64,000 nt of DNA from Lewinellaceae bacterium (GTDB lineage Bacteria > Bacteroidota > Bacteroidia > Chitinophagales > Saprospiraceae), in NCBI GenBank assembly GCA_020636025.1, contig JACJYQ010000010.1, forward strand, positions 1-64,000, given 5' to 3'. This document shows, in pieces, positions 61,510 through 64,000 of this stretch (the first letter of the stretch is position 1; every line of letters begins with the position of its first letter). A program made the position numbers and the translations under genes. The notes under the pieces are model-generated. The model was not told the origin of the DNA, ran no database searches, and worked only from the letters and a program-made list of their open reading frames with translations.

Positions 61510-63954
61510 TCAGGCTGCTTTTTGGCAAGTCCTCTCCAGTTTTGTCGTTTGCGAAATTGAAGCGATCACAGCATGGTTGAAGTGATCCATGGCCTGTACA
61601 AAGGCAATTGTCTCAACCGGTCTGGCGCCTACCTTTTTCTTTTCCAATTCGGCGGTATAGGCCAGGTCAATTTCAGAGCATCCAAGCTCCCAGGCGCGCC
61701 ACACCGTCAGGTAAAGCATTTGCTTGTAAATGTTGTGGCTGCGTACGTAATTATAATCTAGACCAACGATCAGAGCATCATATTTGGCGCTTTCCATAAA
61801 GCTGAACATTACGGCAACCGGTTTACTGTTTCCATCTTCCTTGCTGTATAGTCTGAGGATATCGTGTTTTTCATCTGCACACATTCTTTTGAAAAACTCG
61901 TAAGGAAGCTTGAACATGTTCATGGCGTAAGCTTGTTGTTGAACCTGCTCATACAAGGCATAGCAATCTCTCATTTCTTCTTCTGTTTGTGGTTTCTCAG
62001 TCACAAGTTCAAACTGATCGAGAAAGGGCAGAATTTCCTTGCGAACATTGTAGCGGTATTTTCCACCAAGACGCTCCAGGTATTCTTCCTGATCTTTCCA
62101 GCTGGTATCTTCCACTTTACACACATTAAGCAGATCCATTTCTGTGAGTCCCAACTCAAGGAAGCATTCCTTGAGCTCCAGATCGGTATCCTTGGCAAAT
62201 TCACGTAACATCAATTGAGTGGCGCCCTGTTCTTCCACAGTTTCCTGCATCTGACGAATCAGCAGCTGAAGTGCTTGTTTCCAGTTTTTATGCGTTCTGT
62301 CGAGGTACAGGTGATCGCCTTTTGTGATCGGCGAACCCAGCAATACACATTTTGAAGTTAGGTAGTACGGATCCTCCAGGCGTATCTGTTCAATTTGTTC
62401 TGATACCGATGCAGGAGATAACAGATCGTCTTTCATCATCGCGCAGGTGTAAAAGGTAGCCAGCACTGTTTTACCATCTTTATCCTTTACAATCAGGTAT
62501 TGAAAACCCCATTTCTCTTCCGGCTTCTTGCCATCGCTAAATACATCTTCCAGCAGGCACAAATTGGCATGAGTAAAGTTGCCTTTCCCTACCATCATCG
62601 TATCCCATTCATTTGCCGCGATATCTTTAACAGAATCACAGAAGGTAATATCGAACTGAACTTCTTCTTTCGCAGGTTTTATTTGTTTTGCAGAAGCCAG
62701 GCTGATCTCTTCGATGTCAAAGGTTTTGGCAACAGCCACAGTGCTGCTTCCAAATTCCTCCAGAACAAGGGGATAATGCTTCGCCACTGATTCAAGCAAT
62801 CTGTCTATATCTGCATAGGTCATATTTCCGTTGATCATAAACCGGAGTCCACCGCGCTTCATGGGCACTGCCGGGAATGATGCAGAATTTATAAAGATGC
62901 CATCAGCATGAATTCGCTTGATCATTTCGGCAATGATGGCCGGCAGTCCTACCGGTATGAAGAACAAGGGGCTGTCGGAAATTTCAAATTGCGGAAGTCC
63001 CAAAGCGCTGATGCGATCGTTGGTGTACTGAATCTTTTCAGCAAGCTCCTGCTGACGCTCTTCTATTTCCTGTGAACGGTGCAGACGAAGCGAGGCACAG
63101 GCGGCGCCAAGCATCGGCGGTTGTATCGGACCGCAAAAGATCATGGTGCCACCGCAGTTGCGAACCCGCTGAGCCATTTCATCATTAGGGAAGATGATCA
63201 TGCCGCCGGCAGTTGCAAATGATTTATTCAGTGATCCGGCCAATACCATCTTGTCGTGGTGCTCAATTTGACTGCGCACGTAGCCGCATCCATGCTTACC
63301 GGCCCAGCTCATGCCGTGTGCATCATCAATATACAGATGAAACGATGGGTATTTGTCCAGCAATTTTACAATTTGCTTCAGAGGGGCATAGTCGCCGTAC
63401 ATGGAATACACACCATCGGCGAAGTACCATATCTTTTTATATCTGCCATTCAGGCTTTTGATCTTCTCCTCCAGCATTTCCATATCATTATGCTTGATGA
63501 TGGAAAGCGGTACACCCTGAGCCTTTAGCATTTGAGAAGTCATCTGTACACTGCTGTGCACCTGCATATCCAGAATAACGGCATCCTGCTCCCCAATTAT
63601 AATAGGAATGGTAGCGAGGTGTCCGAGCGTAGTACTGGCAGTTACTACTACCGGTTTGCCAAACATATCTCTTAGCCCGTCTTCGAGTTCCCGGTACAAA
63701 CCCAAAGAAGCATAGGAGCGGGAAGACGAAAACTGGGTACCGTATTGCTGGATGGCATCCATGGCGCCGTTCTTCAAAGCGGCATGCTGTTCCAGTCCGA
63801 GATAACTGCAGGAACCGAAGTTCAGCAGGGATTGTCCATTCAGGGTAATGGTGCGTCCGGTCAGATGGGTATCTTCTGTATGATGTTGCAGGATGTTACG
63901 GTCTAGTCCGTACTCAATAACCTTGTTCATACTGTCGATCATAGATGCTGTCAT
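61510..63954 (-). CDS. Alpha-oxoamine synthase fused to a GNAT (FemAB-like) acyltransferase
   Basis: 814 residues. Residues about 30-400 are a PLP-dependent alpha-oxoamine synthase of the serine palmitoyltransferase/KBL/BioF family: NFGSCSYLGLEQH, DMQVHSSVQMTSQ, YIDDAHGMSWAGKHG and PLP lysine Lys244 in SLNKSFATAGG. The C-terminal ~380 residues show two GNAT-like halves of the acetyltransf_6/FemAB type, with GGKYRYNVRKEI and YKQMLYLTVWRAWELG. Synthases of this family condense an acyl thioester with an amino acid; the GNAT part could then add an acyl chain to the amine. Together these would be the first two steps of sphingolipid- or sulfonolipid-type synthesis in one chain. Start ATG 63954. The desaturase follows on the same strand. 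Confidence 0.9.
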   Translation of the reverse strand: MTASMIDSMNKVIEYGLDRNILQHHTEDTHLTGRTITLNGQSLLNFGSCSYLGLEQHAALKNGAMDAIQQYGTQFSSSRSYASLGLYRELEDGLRDMFGKPVVVTASTTLGHLATIPIIIGEQDAVILDMQVHSSVQMTSQMLKAQGVPLSIIKHNDMEMLEEKIKSLNGRYKKIWYFADGVYSMYGDYAPLKQIVKLLDKYPSFHLYIDDAHGMSWAGKHGCGYVRSQIEHHDKMVLAGSLNKSFATAGGMIIFPNDEMAQRVRNCGGTMIFCGPIQPPMLGAACASLRLHRSQEIEERQQELAEKIQYTNDRISALGLPQFEISDSPLFFIPVGLPAIIAEMIKRIHADGIFINSASFPAVPMKRGGLRFMINGNMTYADIDRLLESVAKHYPLVLEEFGSSTVAVAKTFDIEEISLASAKQIKPAKEEVQFDITFCDSVKDIAANEWDTMMVGKGNFTHANLCLLEDVFSDGKKPEEKWGFQYLIVKDKDGKTVLATFYTCAMMKDDLLSPASVSEQIEQIRLEDPYYLTSKCVLLGSPITKGDHLYLDRTHKNWKQALQLLIRQMQETVEEQGATQLMLREFAKDTDLELKECFLELGLTEMDLLNVCKVEDTSWKDQEEYLERLGGKYRYNVRKEILPFLDQFELVTEKPQTEEEMRDCYALYEQVQQQAYAMNMFKLPYEFFKRMCADEKHDILRLYSKEDGNSKPVAVMFSFMESAKYDALIVGLDYNYVRSHNIYKQMLYLTVWRAWELGCSEIDLAYTAELEKKKVGARPVETIAFVQAMDHFNHAVIASISQTTKLERTCQKAA

Positions 63955-64000
63955 AATGGAGATTCTTTTTGGATGTATAATTAATTAATGGTGTGAATCA

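Overview
The window looks like a chromosomal segment of a Bacteroidota bacterium, most likely a Saprospiria-type (Lewinella/Haliscomenobacter-like) environmental relative. The reasons are two type IX secretion (T9SS) C-terminal sorting domains, a giant SprB-type adhesin, many short lipoprotein signals ending in Ser-Cys or Ala-Cys, a hybrid two-component regulator with an AraC output, promoters with the Bacteroidota -7 box TAnnTTTG, and no clear Shine-Dalgarno sequences. No rRNA, tRNA, CRISPR array, plasmid or phage module, or intact transposase gene was found.

Layout. 1-8.9 kb: an open-ended SprB-repeat adhesin and a T9SS-sorted protein. 9.1-13.5 kb: a YceI-like protein, ribosomal protein L19, a thioredoxin, a LOG-family protein and a lipoprotein. 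13.5-21 kb: an MBOAT acyltransferase diverging from a membrane protein with a degenerate McrB/AAA-like domain, then a YwaF-like membrane protein, AlkA-independent 3-methyladenine glycosylase, a GT-C type membrane protein and a secreted beta-propeller. 21.1-26 kb: three thioredoxin-fold proteins, then gpmI-mscL and hemW. 26.2-33.4 kb: a cohesin-domain T9SS protein, a Ca2+/Na+ exchanger, and the SpoIIM / DUF4129 / DUF58 set. 33.4-35 kb: an AT-rich PASTA-domain membrane protein framed by inverted copies of a small palindromic element. 35-42.3 kb: a hypothetical protein, a glucosaminidase, lipoproteins (one made of seven Cys-rich repeats), and an ECF sigma factor followed by a membrane protein that ends in an outer-membrane barrel domain. 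42.4-49.4 kb: a bestrophin, a retropepsin-like protein lacking both catalytic Asp residues, an M50 protease, and a UspA-SGNH-MBOAT-TauE run. 49.7-53.2 kb: small housekeeping and lipoprotein genes. 53.5-56.3 kb: a compact operon of metallo-hydrolase, beta-carbonic anhydrase and a second bestrophin. 56.3-64 kb: a 1,364-residue hybrid two-component regulator, a membrane fatty acid desaturase and a fused alpha-oxoamine synthase/GNAT protein.

The strongest candidates for something new are: (i) the oxoamine synthase-GNAT fusion plus desaturase, which could carry out the first two steps of sphingolipid or sulfonolipid synthesis in one chain; (ii) the PASTA cassette with inverted repeat flanks; (iii) the exact 900-bp (four-unit) higher-order repeat in the adhesin; (iv) the AAA-like domain whose predicted topology puts it outside the cytoplasm and which lacks the Walker A lysine; and (v) the carbonic anhydrase-bestrophin operon. 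Intergenic gaps are unusually rich in palindromes and in arrays with a 7-bp period, falling into several families.
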